DNA of 58,684 bases from an uncultured Bacillota bacterium (GTDB lineage: Bacteria; Bacillota; Clostridia; Christensenellales; Pumilibacteraceae): the NCBI GenBank assembly GCA_949294845.1, contig CASFJH010000009.1, forward strand, positions 1-58,684. The letters are read 5' to 3'. Shown one piece after another: positions 44,248 through 54,037 of the stretch. How positions within the stretch are numbered: position 1 is the stretch's first letter; each line of letters opens with the position of its first letter. The notes under the pieces were generated by a model that saw only the letters and a program-made list of their open reading frames with translations, was not told where the DNA came from and did not search any database. The position numbers and the translations under genes are program-made.

Positions 44248-44334
44248 GCAAAAAAAGCGCCGTCCGCGCGATATGTTCCTTATAGTCAGGATTGACTGTG
44301 ACGGTTCACATCGGCGCTGACGGCGCTTTTTATA
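44248..44334 (-). terminator. Long compound hairpin downstream of the lipoprotein gene
   Basis: On the minus strand a long stem (AAAAAGCGCCGTC with GACGGCGCTTTTT, arms near 44318-44331 and 44251-44264) encloses a second partly paired segment (GCGCGATATG with CACATCGGCGC) and a small AGTCA/TGACT stem. It ends in a T run on both strands. It is longer than a normal terminator. Confidence 0.6.
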
Positions 44335-44391
44335 TAGAATTTTTTTATCCGTTTTAATGCTTGCTATCCCGCTTTTTCGAGTATGTTTGCA

Positions 44392-45438
44392 TTAAGCGTC
44401 CTTGTTCACCGTATAGGAGGCGAGGTGGTAGATCATGTTGTATTTTTCCTGAGCGCCGCTGTACTCCTTGGTGATTATACGCACGATAACTTTAGAATTG
44501 GTATTGCCGCTTTCGTCCACGCGGAAGGGAATGTCGGAAAAATAAACGGTCTGGGACGGGCCGGGGTTGGAGGTAGTCTGTCCGAGAGTGGCTTTCAGAC
44601 AGTCCAGCTTGGCCTGAGGATTTTCCTCATTTCCGTTGAGCTCTATTGATTCTATAGCCTCGCCCTTATCGTTGTACGTCGTGGTGGAAAACGCGGTGAA
44701 AGCGCTGTCGACCAACAGCGTTTCTTTGTTTTCGGCCACGCTCACGCTCATGGAGTGCGTGGAAAACGATCCGTTGTTGTGCGCGTCGAACAGGTTGGCG
44801 AGCTGGAAAGTCTCGCTGCTTTCTTCGTCTATGTTTTTAAACGAGCGTATCGCGTAGTAAAGCTGTTCGTTATCAAAGATCTGGCCGGAGGCGTTTATCG
44901 CAATGTCGGACGATTGTCCGCGCCATTCGATACGGCTGGTTGCGGCCGGCATCGACACGTCTTTGTCCTGCGTCGTAACCGTGGTTTCCGCGTCGCCGTA
45001 ATTGGCGATAATGGTGTAGCTGTTATTGACGGTTTCGCCGGGGCGTACTGCCAGCGTCATACGCTTGTAAGAATATATCGGGTGAGCTCCGGTCGTTGCG
45101 AAAGCGCACTCGGAAACATACGAATCGGTAAGACCGCGGCTGTCTCCGGCGCGATCGTCGTCGACGTAGGTAAGCGAAAACGACGTCTTAACGCGCGTGG
45201 CGCTGTCCGACAGCACTTCGATTTCGCTGACGTATGTCCCCGACGCGATAAGCTGGGCGTCGCCTGAAGCGGAAATGTCTCTGCGCTCTATCGTGTAGAC
45301 GCATTTTTCATAGCTGCCGGTGCCGACGGAAGCCCACGGCTTTACGTCGTCTATATCGGCGACGTGCGCGATCGTGTTGCCGCACGCCGTCATAAAGAGC
45401 GCCGCGGCGGCAAGAATTATCGAAAATAATTTCTTCAT
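44392..45438 (-). CDS. Putative lipoprotein, unknown function
   Basis: A 348-residue protein starting at ATG 45438 with AAGGA 8 nt upstream. A signal peptide (MKKLFSIILAAAALFMTACG) ends in a lipobox (MTAC), so the mature protein is probably lipid-anchored to the outside of the membrane. The rest is a beta-rich, acidic, Ser/Thr-rich extracytoplasmic domain with no recognised motif. A long upstream extension of the frame is not used because it crosses the promoter. Confidence 0.75.
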   Translation of the reverse strand: MKKLFSIILAAAALFMTACGNTIAHVADIDDVKPWASVGTGSYEKCVYTIERRDISASGDAQLIASGTYVSEIEVLSDSATRVKTSFSLTYVDDDRAGDSRGLTDSYVSECAFATTGAHPIYSYKRMTLAVRPGETVNNSYTIIANYGDAETTVTTQDKDVSMPAATSRIEWRGQSSDIAINASGQIFDNEQLYYAIRSFKNIDEESSETFQLANLFDAHNNGSFSTHSMSVSVAENKETLLVDSAFTAFSTTTYNDKGEAIESIELNGNEENPQAKLDCLKATLGQTTSNPGPSQTVYFSDIPFRVDESGNTNSKVIVRIITKEYSGAQEKYNMIYHLASYTVNKDA

Positions 45439-45492
45439 GCGGGAGGTCCTTAATAAAGCTTTATCAAGCGCGGTTAAGCGCAGATTTCCTAA

Positions 45493-45521
45493 AGTATAGC
45501 ACAAATCAGTTGATTTCGCAA
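45493..45521 (-). promoter_or_regulatory. Promoter of the lipoprotein gene, abutting the addB promoter
   Basis: Minus strand: TTGCGA (45521-45516), 17 nt, TATACT (45498-45493). Its -35 directly abuts the addB -35 at 45510-45515. Confidence 0.7.
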
Positions 45522-45539
45522 CCCTTTATGCGTTACAAT
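45510..45539 (+). promoter_or_regulatory. Promoter of addB, start codon at +1
   Basis: TTGATT (45510-45515), 18 nt, TACAAT (45534-45539). ATG at 45546; no ribosome binding site at a normal distance. Confidence 0.7.
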
Positions 45540-45545
45540 ATAGGA

Positions 45546-48443
45546 ATGAGCAAAAAAATTCTCACATACACGAGTTTTTACGAAGCGGGGGAAGCGGCGG
45601 TGCGCGCCGTTGCCGGACGTAAGGTAACGCTCGGCGTCAGGCACCTTCTGATCGTGCCGGATAAGTATACGCTCTATTACGAAAAGCGCCTTTTTTCCGG
45701 CGGCGGCGCGTTTGATGCCGAAGTCGTCACGCTCAACCGTCTGTTTCAGCGCGTAATAAGACCGGACGGCGCGTATCTGTCGCGGCAGGGCGCGATAATG
45801 CTGCTGCGCGGCATAATATCGGAGAACGAAGCAAAGCTGCGGTGTTTCGGCCGCAGCGCCAGATTCAAGGGCTTTGCGGAGAAGCTGTACAACGTTTTCA
45901 CTCAGACGGAAAGCTCGGGAGTGGACATTTCAGCGCTGACGGGCGAGGGGGCGCTGGGCGTAAAGCTGGAGGATCTGAGGCTGCTTTACGCGGCGTATAA
46001 ATCGGCGACCAAGGGCAGATATACAGACGCGGCCGGAAGACTAGAGCTGCTGCGCCGCGGAGCGGACTGTCCTTATGTGCGCGAGTCGCATATTTATGTG
46101 ACTGGATTTTTCGGCGAGACCAGACAGACGCGCGACGTTATAGACGCATTGGCGAAAGCGGCCAAGTCCCTTACGGTTTTTAAATGCGAACCGGTAAGCG
46201 GCAAGGCGGACAACGCTTTCGTGTACGCCGCGCCCGATAACGTTACCGCTCTTAAAGCCGTCGCGCGCAGGATAAACAATCTCGTTTACGGCGGCGCACG
46301 GTACGGCGATATGTGCGTAGTAACGTCGGCCGCGGCGGAGCTGAAGCGCATATTTACGGAGCACAATATTCCTTTTTTTGCCGATAATTCTTCAAAATTG
46401 ATCGCGCATCCGCTTGCCGGGTATGTTTCTGCCGCGCTCGACTGCGTAAGGCGCGGATATAAGCGCAGCGATATGATAAAACTCGCCAAAAATCCTTGCT
46501 CCGGTATAGACAGGCGCGACGCGGACGAGCTGGAAAACTACTGCAACGCGTTTCTTGTGGAGTACCTCGGCTTTTTCCGCCCGTTCAGCGAGAAGAACGT
46601 TATGGCGGAGCGCGCGCGCACCAAGCTGGCGCGGCTTATCGAGCCTTTCGCGCTTGCTGTTAAAAGCGCGGACGGACCGGAGGCCTTCTGTGCGGCGGTC
46701 TCGGAGCTTGTTTCGGTCGCGGTATGCGAGAGCGACGGCGCGGCCGATAAAATAGAAGGACTGCTCGGACAGCTGAAAGAGCTGCTTCCGGTCAGATGTT
46801 CCGTCAGACTTGCGGAAGAATGTTTTGCCGAAGGGCTCGCTTCCGCCAAGGTGGGGCAGCTGCCGGCATATAGCGACACCGTGACCGTCGGTATGCCAGA
46901 AGTGTTCCGCGGACAGCGTTACGGCCATGTTTTTATAGTGGGGTTCAACGACGGCGAGCTGCCGGCTTTCGTGAACGACGAGGGACTGCTGTCCGATTCG
47001 GAATGTGCGGCTCTCGATTGCGGAATAGAGCCTACCACCGCCGAAATAAATGCGCGCGCCGCCGAAGAGATAAGGCAGATAGCGTGCGACGCGCCCGATC
47101 TGTTCATAACGGTCGCCGACGGCAACGTGAAGCCGTCGGGTGTTTTAAAAGCAATGCTGGGCAACGGCTGCGTAAAAAGCTCGTATGCGGAGGAGTCGGC
47201 CGCATTGCGTATGGACGACGAGCTGAGGAGCAGTCTTACGTTGGATATGTGCGCCGACAGAGCTTCCGCGCTTGAACTGATGATAACGGGCGCGCGCGAC
47301 GGCATACCTACCGCCTCGTCCGTAGCGGCCGCCGTCGACGGAGCGGAAAAGTATCTTAATCCGCGCACATACGATTGCGAGACCGTGGACTCGCGCGGAC
47401 TGTATTTTAAGGACGGCAATGTGGGCGTTACCGAGCTTGGCAGCTATTTTTCCTGTCCGCGTATGCATTTTTACGCATACGGACTGCGCCTTAAAAAGCG
47501 CGATACGGGCGAAATGACGGGGCTTGACGTGGGCAATTTTCTTCACTCGGTTGCCGAGCGCTTCGCCGCGCTACCCAAAGAGCGGCAGACGGCGGCGACG
47601 GCGCGCGTTATAGCCGCTGAGATCGCGCGCTCTCAGCCTAAATACATATTAGAAGCTAACGCCGGCTTAGCCGACAGAGTTTGCGATGAAGCGGTCAGAC
47701 TGTGCGCGGTCATAAAAAATCAACTTGACGCCGGCAGCTACGACAGCTATGCGCTGGAGGCGGGATTCGGCCCGAACGGGCGTTTTCCGCCGCTCGAGCT
47801 GTCAACCGGATCGACAGACGTCCGTCTCAGCGGCAAGATCGACCGAGTGGATACCGGCGACGGCTTTGCCCGGGTAATCGACTACAAAACCGGCAGCACG
47901 CGCTTCAGCTTTTCCGAGGTATATTACGGCAGACAACTGCAGCTGCCGCTGTATATGCGCGTTGCGCTCGACGGCATAGAGCGCGAAACGGGCGTCAGAC
48001 CGCAGGCAGGCGGTATGTTTTATTTTCCTTTCCGTATACGCTGGTCGGACGCAGACGAGGACTACCGCCTCGACGGACTGTTCGACAGCTCGCCCCGATC
48101 GCTTACCGCGCACGACGGAGGTTTTCTCGACGAGGAAAAGCATAAGAGTACGGTAATAAAATGCTCAGGAGTATACAGAGACGGCATACTTAAGACGTAC
48201 AGACCGCCTAAAACCGCCGTGACAGGCGAGTATATCGACAGCGTGTGCGACTATGCGGTTGCGGCGGCTTCGCGTGCGGCTGACGAGATATACGACGGGT
48301 ACGCCGCGCCCGCGCCGCTCGTAGCATCGGACAAAACGCCGTGCGCATATTGCGACTACCGCGATATGTGCATGAAGAAAAACCCGAGGTACGCGCTTAC
48401 CGGCGGTCCCCCGGACATAGGAGGCGGCGATGGATTGGAGTGA
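45546..48443 (+). CDS. addB: ATP-dependent helicase/nuclease subunit B (AddB)
   Basis: A 965-residue subunit of the AddAB double-strand-break resection enzyme. The ATG at 45546 is supported by the promoter position. The C-terminal RecB-type nuclease domain has the GKIDRVD and VIDYKTG motifs. The iron-sulfur cluster ligands are split as in the family: one Cys near 636 (FSCPRMHFYAYGL) and three at about 933, 936 and 942 (CAYCDYRDMC). A GxxGxGK Walker A is not visible at the N terminus, as in RexB-type homologs. Its last 14 nt overlap addA. Confidence 0.9.
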   Translation: MSKKILTYTSFYEAGEAAVRAVAGRKVTLGVRHLLIVPDKYTLYYEKRLFSGGGAFDAEVVTLNRLFQRVIRPDGAYLSRQGAIMLLRGIISENEAKLRCFGRSARFKGFAEKLYNVFTQTESSGVDISALTGEGALGVKLEDLRLLYAAYKSATKGRYTDAAGRLELLRRGADCPYVRESHIYVTGFFGETRQTRDVIDALAKAAKSLTVFKCEPVSGKADNAFVYAAPDNVTALKAVARRINNLVYGGARYGDMCVVTSAAAELKRIFTEHNIPFFADNSSKLIAHPLAGYVSAALDCVRRGYKRSDMIKLAKNPCSGIDRRDADELENYCNAFLVEYLGFFRPFSEKNVMAERARTKLARLIEPFALAVKSADGPEAFCAAVSELVSVAVCESDGAADKIEGLLGQLKELLPVRCSVRLAEECFAEGLASAKVGQLPAYSDTVTVGMPEVFRGQRYGHVFIVGFNDGELPAFVNDEGLLSDSECAALDCGIEPTTAEINARAAEEIRQIACDAPDLFITVADGNVKPSGVLKAMLGNGCVKSSYAEESAALRMDDELRSSLTLDMCADRASALELMITGARDGIPTASSVAAAVDGAEKYLNPRTYDCETVDSRGLYFKDGNVGVTELGSYFSCPRMHFYAYGLRLKKRDTGEMTGLDVGNFLHSVAERFAALPKERQTAATARVIAAEIARSQPKYILEANAGLADRVCDEAVRLCAVIKNQLDAGSYDSYALEAGFGPNGRFPPLELSTGSTDVRLSGKIDRVDTGDGFARVIDYKTGSTRFSFSEVYYGRQLQLPLYMRVALDGIERETGVRPQAGGMFYFPFRIRWSDADEDYRLDGLFDSSPRSLTAHDGGFLDEEKHKSTVIKCSGVYRDGILKTYRPPKTAVTGEYIDSVCDYAVAAASRAADEIYDGYAAPAPLVASDKTPCAYCDYRDMCMKKNPRYALTGGPPDIGGGDGLE

Positions 48444-51400
48444 TAAACAGCTCGAGATACTGAACGGCAGCGGCAATATGCTCGTTTCGGCTAGCGCCGG
48501 CAGCGGCAAAACCACCGTAATGATAGAAAAGATACGGCGGCTTATATCAAACGGCGCGAGCCTTAAAAATATGGTCATATGCACATTCACGACGGCGGCG
48601 GCGGCGGAAATGCGCGGAAAACTGGGAATGGCTCTTGCAGAAGGCGGATTCCGCGAGCAGCTTGAGTATCTGCCTCAGGCGGATATAGCTACTCTGCACG
48701 GAGTCTGCGCGCGCCTTATAAGGACGTATTTTTACAGAACCGACGCCGATCCGGCGTTCGAGTTGCTTAGGGAGGGCGAGGCTTCCGCCATGCGCGCGGA
48801 ATGTCTTACCGCCGTACTGGAGCGCGCTGAGGGAGAAAAATTCAGACTGCTGTACGACGCTCTGCTCGTCAACCGCGGCGACGACGCGCTGAGGACGATT
48901 ATAAACAAGATTTATATGTACTCGCGCACCAGACCCGACGGAGAAGGCTGGCTCGACAGGTGCACGCGGATGTACTCTCTTACCGAGGCCGTGTGCGGCG
49001 AGCTGAAAGCGCGTTTCGCGCAAAGGAGAGTTGAACTCGGCGTCGAGATCGACAAGCTGCGCCGCATGACCGCCGAAGCGGGTTTCAAGCGCAACGTGCC
49101 GTTATGCGAGAAACTGCGCGACTGGCTGTTCGGGCTGGAAGAGCCGTTCAGGATGCCTTCTTCCAAAACAGAAGAGAAGTTCCGCGAGCTGAACGAACAG
49201 CTCAAAGCGCTTAAAGAGAAAGTGAAAAGATTTCTTGAAAACGAGAGCGAGGCGCTCTCTGCGCCGCCGGCTTCGGAGGCCGCGGCGGAAGCGGAGCTGC
49301 TCGTCGGACTGGTTAAGGAATTTTCGGCCGAATACTCCGAGCAGAAACGCAGAAAAGGTAAGCTGGATTTTTCCGATCTCGAGCATTACGCGCTCGAGAT
49401 ACTTGAAAGCGAATCGGGCGAAGAGATAAGAAACGGCATCAAGTATGTGTTTGTTGACGAATATCAGGATATAAATCCGCTGCAGGAAGAAATAATAAGA
49501 CTGCTTTCCGGCAAGGCCGAGCTGTTTGAGGTGGGCGACGTTAAGCAGAGTATTTACGCTTTCCGGCTGTGCGATCCCGGAATCTTTACACATAAATACA
49601 GAAGCTACAGGCGGACGGGCGGAGGGAAAGCGATAGATCTCACCGTCAATTACCGTTCGGCTTCCGGTGTGGTCGACGGAGTGAACGACGTTTTCCGCCG
49701 CGCCATGACGGAGGAATTCGGCGGCGTGGATTATTCCGGAGCCGAGCTTGTGTGCGGCAGAGAAACCGACGGGGAAAAAGTCCGGCTTAAAATCGTCGCA
49801 GACAGGGAAAACGCTCCTCGCGCCGCGATATACAGCGTCAGAGACGACGCCGGAGGAACGGGAAAAAGGCACGCGCAGGCCGCGGCGGCCGCCGCCGACA
49901 TTGCGGATCTGCTGGAGGGTACGATAACCGAGAACGGCAAAACGCGGCCGATAATGCCGGGCGACATCGCAGTCATTTCGCGCTCGCGCACGCAGACTCT
50001 CGACGAGCTGTACGTCATGCTGAAATCGCTCGGTATTCCGGCTGCATACGCGGTAAAGGGACGTTCGCAGGACAGCGTAGCCGTGCGACCGCTCATAAAT
50101 ATGCTGCGGTTGATAGACAACCGCTCGGACGACATAATGCTTGCGGCTTGCCTCAAGTCGCGTTTCGGCGGCTTTACCGACGATGAGCTCGCCGATATAA
50201 GACGCTCGGGCGGAGGAAGCTTTTCTCAAGCGGTCAGCTCGTACCGCGGGCCGCTGGAAGAGCGCCTGAAGGCTTTTTCGGACAAGCTTGACAGGTACGA
50301 GGAGCTGGCGGCGCGTCTGCCGGCGGACGAGACGGCCGGTATAATAGTTTCGGAGGCCGAATACTTCGAATATCTGTATTCCGAGGACGACGGGGAAGCT
50401 CTGGCCGCCGCGCTCAGCCGGTTTCTGAAGCTCGCCGGAGAGGTTGCGGTAACGATCCGCGATCTGATAGATTATACCGATCAGGAGCCGGAGGACAACG
50501 ACTACTACGGCGGAGGCGACTGCGTTAAGCTGATGACCGCGCACGCTTCAAAGGGTCTTGAGTTCAATTATGTGATCATACTCGACGCGGACAGGGAATT
50601 CAGAATGGACGACGCGTCCGGTACGGTGCTGACCGACGACGAATACGGACTGGTCGTCAAGAAATTCGATTACGAAGCGCGCGAAACGGTCAAAACGGCG
50701 CTGTACTATCTGGCTTCGGAGGCGGTGCGCAAGCGTATGCGCGAGGAAGAGCTGCGCATCCTTTACGTTGCCATGACGCGCGCAAAAGAGAAGCTTTACA
50801 TATATGCGGCGGACAAAAAGCAGTCAGACGAAGCGACGTGCTGGCTGGGTTGGCTTAAAAATGCGCTCGAGCCGGAGTACGTTACCGCCGAGGAGTCTGA
50901 AAAACCGCTTAAGAGCAGAATAGCTTCGCGCCCCGACAGACAGCTAGCCGCCGCCGTGCGCAAAAAGCTGGAGTTCGTTTATCCTTACGGGCATCTGCCG
51001 CAGAAAACCACCGTGACGGCGCTTGCCGAAAGCGAGGACGAGACATCGGACGTCAGATACATCGGAGCCTCGACCGACTCCGAAAGAGCGGCGGAAGTGG
51101 GAACGGCGTACCACCTGATAATGGAAAATATGGATTTTTACGCCGGATTTGACGGAGAGTGGGACAGGCTTTCAGCCGAATTTCCTCACGAAGCGGAAAT
51201 GTGCGACAGGGAAAAGATACGCGCGGCGGCCTGCGCTATGGCGGAGCTGGCAAAGGGTAAGACGGCTTACCGCGAACAGCCGTTTATTATGGACGACGGC
51301 GGCACGCTGGTGCAGGGCGTCATCGATCTGCTGCTTATCGGCGGCGACGGCGCGGTGATAGTCGATTATAAGACTACGCGCAGCTACGATCTTACCACTC

Positions 51401-51528
51401 CGGCGTATGTTTTTCAGACAAACGCCTATGCGCGGGCGGTACGCAGACTGCTCGGCATACCGGTGAGGGCGGTTTACCTGTATTCGTTTTTTGCGGATAA
51501 AACGATCGAAATGCCTTTTACCGAATAA
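48430..51528 (+). CDS. addA: ATP-dependent helicase/nuclease subunit A (AddA)
   Basis: A 1032-residue UvrD-family helicase with a RecB-type nuclease domain. Walker A is ASAGSGKTTV at residues 21-30; other helicase motifs are VDEYQDINPLQ, GDVKQSIYAFR, TAHASKGLEF and LRILYVAMTRAKEKLYIYA. The nuclease domain near the C terminus has GVIDLLLI and VIVDYKTTR. About 200 residues shorter than Bacillus AddA (1232) but all motifs are present. Starts inside addB, so translation is coupled. Confidence 0.95.
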   Translation: MDWSDKQLEILNGSGNMLVSASAGSGKTTVMIEKIRRLISNGASLKNMVICTFTTAAAAEMRGKLGMALAEGGFREQLEYLPQADIATLHGVCARLIRTYFYRTDADPAFELLREGEASAMRAECLTAVLERAEGEKFRLLYDALLVNRGDDALRTIINKIYMYSRTRPDGEGWLDRCTRMYSLTEAVCGELKARFAQRRVELGVEIDKLRRMTAEAGFKRNVPLCEKLRDWLFGLEEPFRMPSSKTEEKFRELNEQLKALKEKVKRFLENESEALSAPPASEAAAEAELLVGLVKEFSAEYSEQKRRKGKLDFSDLEHYALEILESESGEEIRNGIKYVFVDEYQDINPLQEEIIRLLSGKAELFEVGDVKQSIYAFRLCDPGIFTHKYRSYRRTGGGKAIDLTVNYRSASGVVDGVNDVFRRAMTEEFGGVDYSGAELVCGRETDGEKVRLKIVADRENAPRAAIYSVRDDAGGTGKRHAQAAAAAADIADLLEGTITENGKTRPIMPGDIAVISRSRTQTLDELYVMLKSLGIPAAYAVKGRSQDSVAVRPLINMLRLIDNRSDDIMLAACLKSRFGGFTDDELADIRRSGGGSFSQAVSSYRGPLEERLKAFSDKLDRYEELAARLPADETAGIIVSEAEYFEYLYSEDDGEALAAALSRFLKLAGEVAVTIRDLIDYTDQEPEDNDYYGGGDCVKLMTAHASKGLEFNYVIILDADREFRMDDASGTVLTDDEYGLVVKKFDYEARETVKTALYYLASEAVRKRMREEELRILYVAMTRAKEKLYIYAADKKQSDEATCWLGWLKNALEPEYVTAEESEKPLKSRIASRPDRQLAAAVRKKLEFVYPYGHLPQKTTVTALAESEDETSDVRYIGASTDSERAAEVGTAYHLIMENMDFYAGFDGEWDRLSAEFPHEAEMCDREKIRAAACAMAELAKGKTAYREQPFIMDDGGTLVQGVIDLLLIGGDGAVIVDYKTTRSYDLTTPAYVFQTNAYARAVRRLLGIPVRAVYLYSFFADKTIEMPFTE

Positions 51529-51578
51529 AAGATTTGATAAAGTTATAAAAAACTATGGATTTTTTCGTCCCGATATGA

Positions 51579-51584
51579 TATAAT
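51579..51584 (+). promoter_or_regulatory. Probable -10 box upstream of the gene at 51608
   Basis: TATAAT at 51579-51584; the -35 side (TGGATT at 51556) is weak. A CGGAGGG ribosome binding site follows before ATG 51608. Confidence 0.45.
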
Positions 51585-51607
51585 GAACTAAATCGGAGGG
51601 AAACACA

Positions 51608-52477
51608 ATGTTTGATACTATTACCAAATGGCTCGCCAAGATGGCCGAAAAAGTAACTGCCGACCAGATGGGATATGCCTTGCTCGGACTGCTCGGGTTT
51701 GTTTTCCTGGTATCTTTTATAGCCGCACTCGGCAATAAGGAACGCCGTAAGTTCAAAAAAGGCGTGCGTATTCTGGTACAATCGGGCGGAAACAATACGG
51801 ACGGCGCGATGAAAGCCATGCCGCAGGCGGTATCGAGAGCGTACAATCGTGCCGAAACGCTCGGAGGAAATCCTGCCGACTTTATGACTCATGAGGCGTG
51901 CGTGTCGGTGCCTTTCCGCGTGTCGGTTATGTCCAAGCTTACGTTGGTCAACTTCTGTTCCACGGTGTTTATCGCATTGCTCGCTCAGTTTCTTATGGCT
52001 TATTACAGCGTAACGGGAACTGTAAACGCGCCGCTTCTCGTTCTTGTATGCGGCGGAGTGCTTACCGTCGTATCGGCGATAATATCGGCGGCAAGCTACC
52101 GCGCGTCTGTGCGCAGATATAACGATTTCGTAGCGGTACTTGGACGCGCTTATAACGACCGCAAGGCTGCGTCGGCTCCGGCGCCCGCATCCGCGCCCGC
52201 GCCTGTCGAACAGCGCACAGAGTCTCCGGTGTGGCAGCCCGCGCCTGCCGTGCCCGCGGCATATCCCGACTCCAGACCGGTGGTTCCGGAAGAGGATGTC
52301 GTGGCGCGCATCGACAGAATAAGCCGCGAAGGCGCGCCTTTGTCCGTTATGCGCGAAGTCGCTCTGCTGTTGCAGCAGGAACGCGCAAAACCGGAAAACA
52401 AGACGCCCGAACAGCAGCGCCGGCTTAACGAGGCGCTCAGTAAACTGCTTAAGGCCATGAGCGTAAACCGCGGCTGA
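51608..52477 (+). CDS. Membrane protein of unknown function, 289 residues
   Basis: Start ATG with CGGAGGG upstream. A short N-terminal amphipathic helix is followed by three membrane helices (about residues 23-40, 110-130 and 138-160); a cytoplasmic loop of about 60 residues lies between the first two. After the third helix there is a Pro/Ala-rich linker (about 190-235) and a C-terminal helical domain (REVALLLQQERAKPENKTPEQQRRLNEALSKLLKAM is split here as one coiled segment). No family recognised. It stands alone between addA and the acyltransferase gene. Confidence 0.7.
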   Translation: MFDTITKWLAKMAEKVTADQMGYALLGLLGFVFLVSFIAALGNKERRKFKKGVRILVQSGGNNTDGAMKAMPQAVSRAYNRAETLGGNPADFMTHEACVSVPFRVSVMSKLTLVNFCSTVFIALLAQFLMAYYSVTGTVNAPLLVLVCGGVLTVVSAIISAASYRASVRRYNDFVAVLGRAYNDRKAASAPAPASAPAPVEQRTESPVWQPAPAVPAAYPDSRPVVPEEDVVARIDRISREGAPLSVMREVALLLQQERAKPENKTPEQQRRLNEALSKLLKAMSVNRG

Positions 52478-52690
52478 AACGCTGCGGCTGTTTGCGCCGT
52501 TCTTACTTTGAAGACAGCATGAACAGAACGCGTTTTACCGAGCGGATTTATGATCTGTACGCCTTGCGTCGAGCAGCCGCCGTAACTTCCGCTAAGAATA
52601 ATGACAGTAAAAACGCGTTTTAAAAAACGGTCGTTGCGTTAAGGGTATATGAACCGGTTTCGGGCAATTATGCGTCACGGGCGGTGAAAC
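52478..52690. other. Intergenic region before the acyltransferase gene
   Basis: About 210 nt. GCGGCTG near 52484 can pair with CAGCCGC near 52580, and AACGCGTTTT occurs twice (near 52528 and 52613). A 34-codon frame at 52520 has no ribosome binding site. No clear terminator of the upstream gene was seen. Confidence 0.4.
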
Positions 52691-53965
52691 ATGAAAAAAG
52701 TTACCAAAGAATCGGTAAAACGGTACGATTTCGCCAAAAAAGTGAAGCGTATAGGTCTGCCGTTGTTTCTGCTGACGGTGATAGTCGCCAAGGCAGGGCT
52801 GCGCGGCCGGAAGTTTACCGTAATAAAGAACAATACCGAGGGACTCAAACCGCCGTATCTGCTGTTGGGGACTCATCTTTCCTTTTTCGATCTTAACACG
52901 CTTGTGCTGGCGCTATATCCTCACCGTATCAATTATGTGTGTGCGCTCGACGCTATCCGCGATCACGGCGAATGGCTCATGCGCCGTCTGGGCGTTATAG
53001 GAAAACGCAAGTTTGTCGCAGACGTCAGGCTTCTCAAGAATATGAAATATTCGGTAGATAAGCTGCCCGACTGCGTTATGGCAATGTATCCGGAGGCGAA
53101 ATTTTCGCTTGACGGCACGACTTCGTTTATACCTTCTACAATGGGCAAGCTTGCGAAATTTCTCGACGTGCCGGTTGTCATAGCCAATATGCACGGAAAT
53201 TATCTGTCTCAGCCGCAGTGGAATACCGAGCACAAGTTTGACAGGACCAAAGACAGGCCGCCGCTTGTGACGGAAATAACACAGCTTTTCACGCGCGAAC
53301 AGGTCAGAGCTTTGGACAAGGACTACATACAGTCCAAGATCGAAGAGGCTCTGCAGTACGACGAATTCAGATGGCAGAAAGAGAACAATATCGTGCTTAA
53401 CAATCCTTTCCGCGCCTCTAACCTTAACAAGCTGCTTTATAAATGCGCTCATTGCGGAACGGAAGGACAGATGACGGGCGAAGGCGTCACTTTAAAATGC
53501 GGCGCCTGCGGCAAAACGTGGGAAATGACCGAGCTCGGCGAGCTGAGGGCGCTGTCCGGCGAGACGGAATATTCGCATATTCCCGACTGGTTCGATTTTC
53601 AGCAGGCTTGCGTGGCCGAGGAAGTCAGGAGCGGCAAATATTATTTTGAAGACGAAGTCAGGGTGGACACTCTGCCGGGCGCGACTAAGTTTTACAGCCA
53701 CGGAAAGGGCAGACTGATTCACGACGTCAACGGGTTCAGGCTGGAGTGTACCGCTTACGGCGAGCCTACCGTAGTGGAGTGGAAAGGATACGAGATAGAC
53801 GGCGTTCACATAGAATACGATTATAAGCGTCGCGGCGACGTGCTGGATATCTCCACTTACAACGAAAGCTACTGGGTATATCCTTCCAAACGCGACGTTA
53901 TCACTAAAATTTCGCTCGCCACCGACGAGATATTCAAATATCACTGCGAGCAGAGGCAGCGCTGA
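52691..53965 (+). CDS. PlsC-type acyltransferase with embedded zinc ribbon
   Basis: A 424-residue membrane-associated protein. The N-terminal 230 residues form a PlsC/LPLAT domain: the catalytic HxxxxD is THLSFFD near residue 59, and YPEAKFSLDGT near residue 137 is the acyl-acceptor motif. Such enzymes acylate 1-acylglycerol-3-phosphate in phospholipid synthesis. Uncommon is the C-terminal half: a four-Cys zinc ribbon (CAHC and CGAC, near 254-275) followed by a 150-residue beta-rich domain. Only a weak GGTG precedes the ATG. Substrate assignment inferred from family. Confidence 0.8.
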   Translation: MKKVTKESVKRYDFAKKVKRIGLPLFLLTVIVAKAGLRGRKFTVIKNNTEGLKPPYLLLGTHLSFFDLNTLVLALYPHRINYVCALDAIRDHGEWLMRRLGVIGKRKFVADVRLLKNMKYSVDKLPDCVMAMYPEAKFSLDGTTSFIPSTMGKLAKFLDVPVVIANMHGNYLSQPQWNTEHKFDRTKDRPPLVTEITQLFTREQVRALDKDYIQSKIEEALQYDEFRWQKENNIVLNNPFRASNLNKLLYKCAHCGTEGQMTGEGVTLKCGACGKTWEMTELGELRALSGETEYSHIPDWFDFQQACVAEEVRSGKYYFEDEVRVDTLPGATKFYSHGKGRLIHDVNGFRLECTAYGEPTVVEWKGYEIDGVHIEYDYKRRGDVLDISTYNESYWVYPSKRDVITKISLATDEIFKYHCEQRQR

Positions 53966-54003
53966 CCGCGCGAGCATAATGACGCCGCGGTTTTATCGGG
54001 CAA

Positions 54004-54037
54004 CTTTCTTTTTATTGGAAAAGAAAGTTGCCTTTTT
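54004..54037 (+). terminator. Terminator of the acyltransferase gene, fused to the next promoter
   Basis: Stem GCAACTTTCTTTT/AAAAGAAAGTTGC with TATTGG-type loop, then CTTTTTG. The distal arm contains the TTGCCT -35 of the next gene. Confidence 0.8.

Noticed and set aside
52520..52624. 34-codon frame upstream of the acyltransferase gene
   Set aside because: No ribosome binding site or promoter at the right place; overlaps a pair of short inverted repeats.
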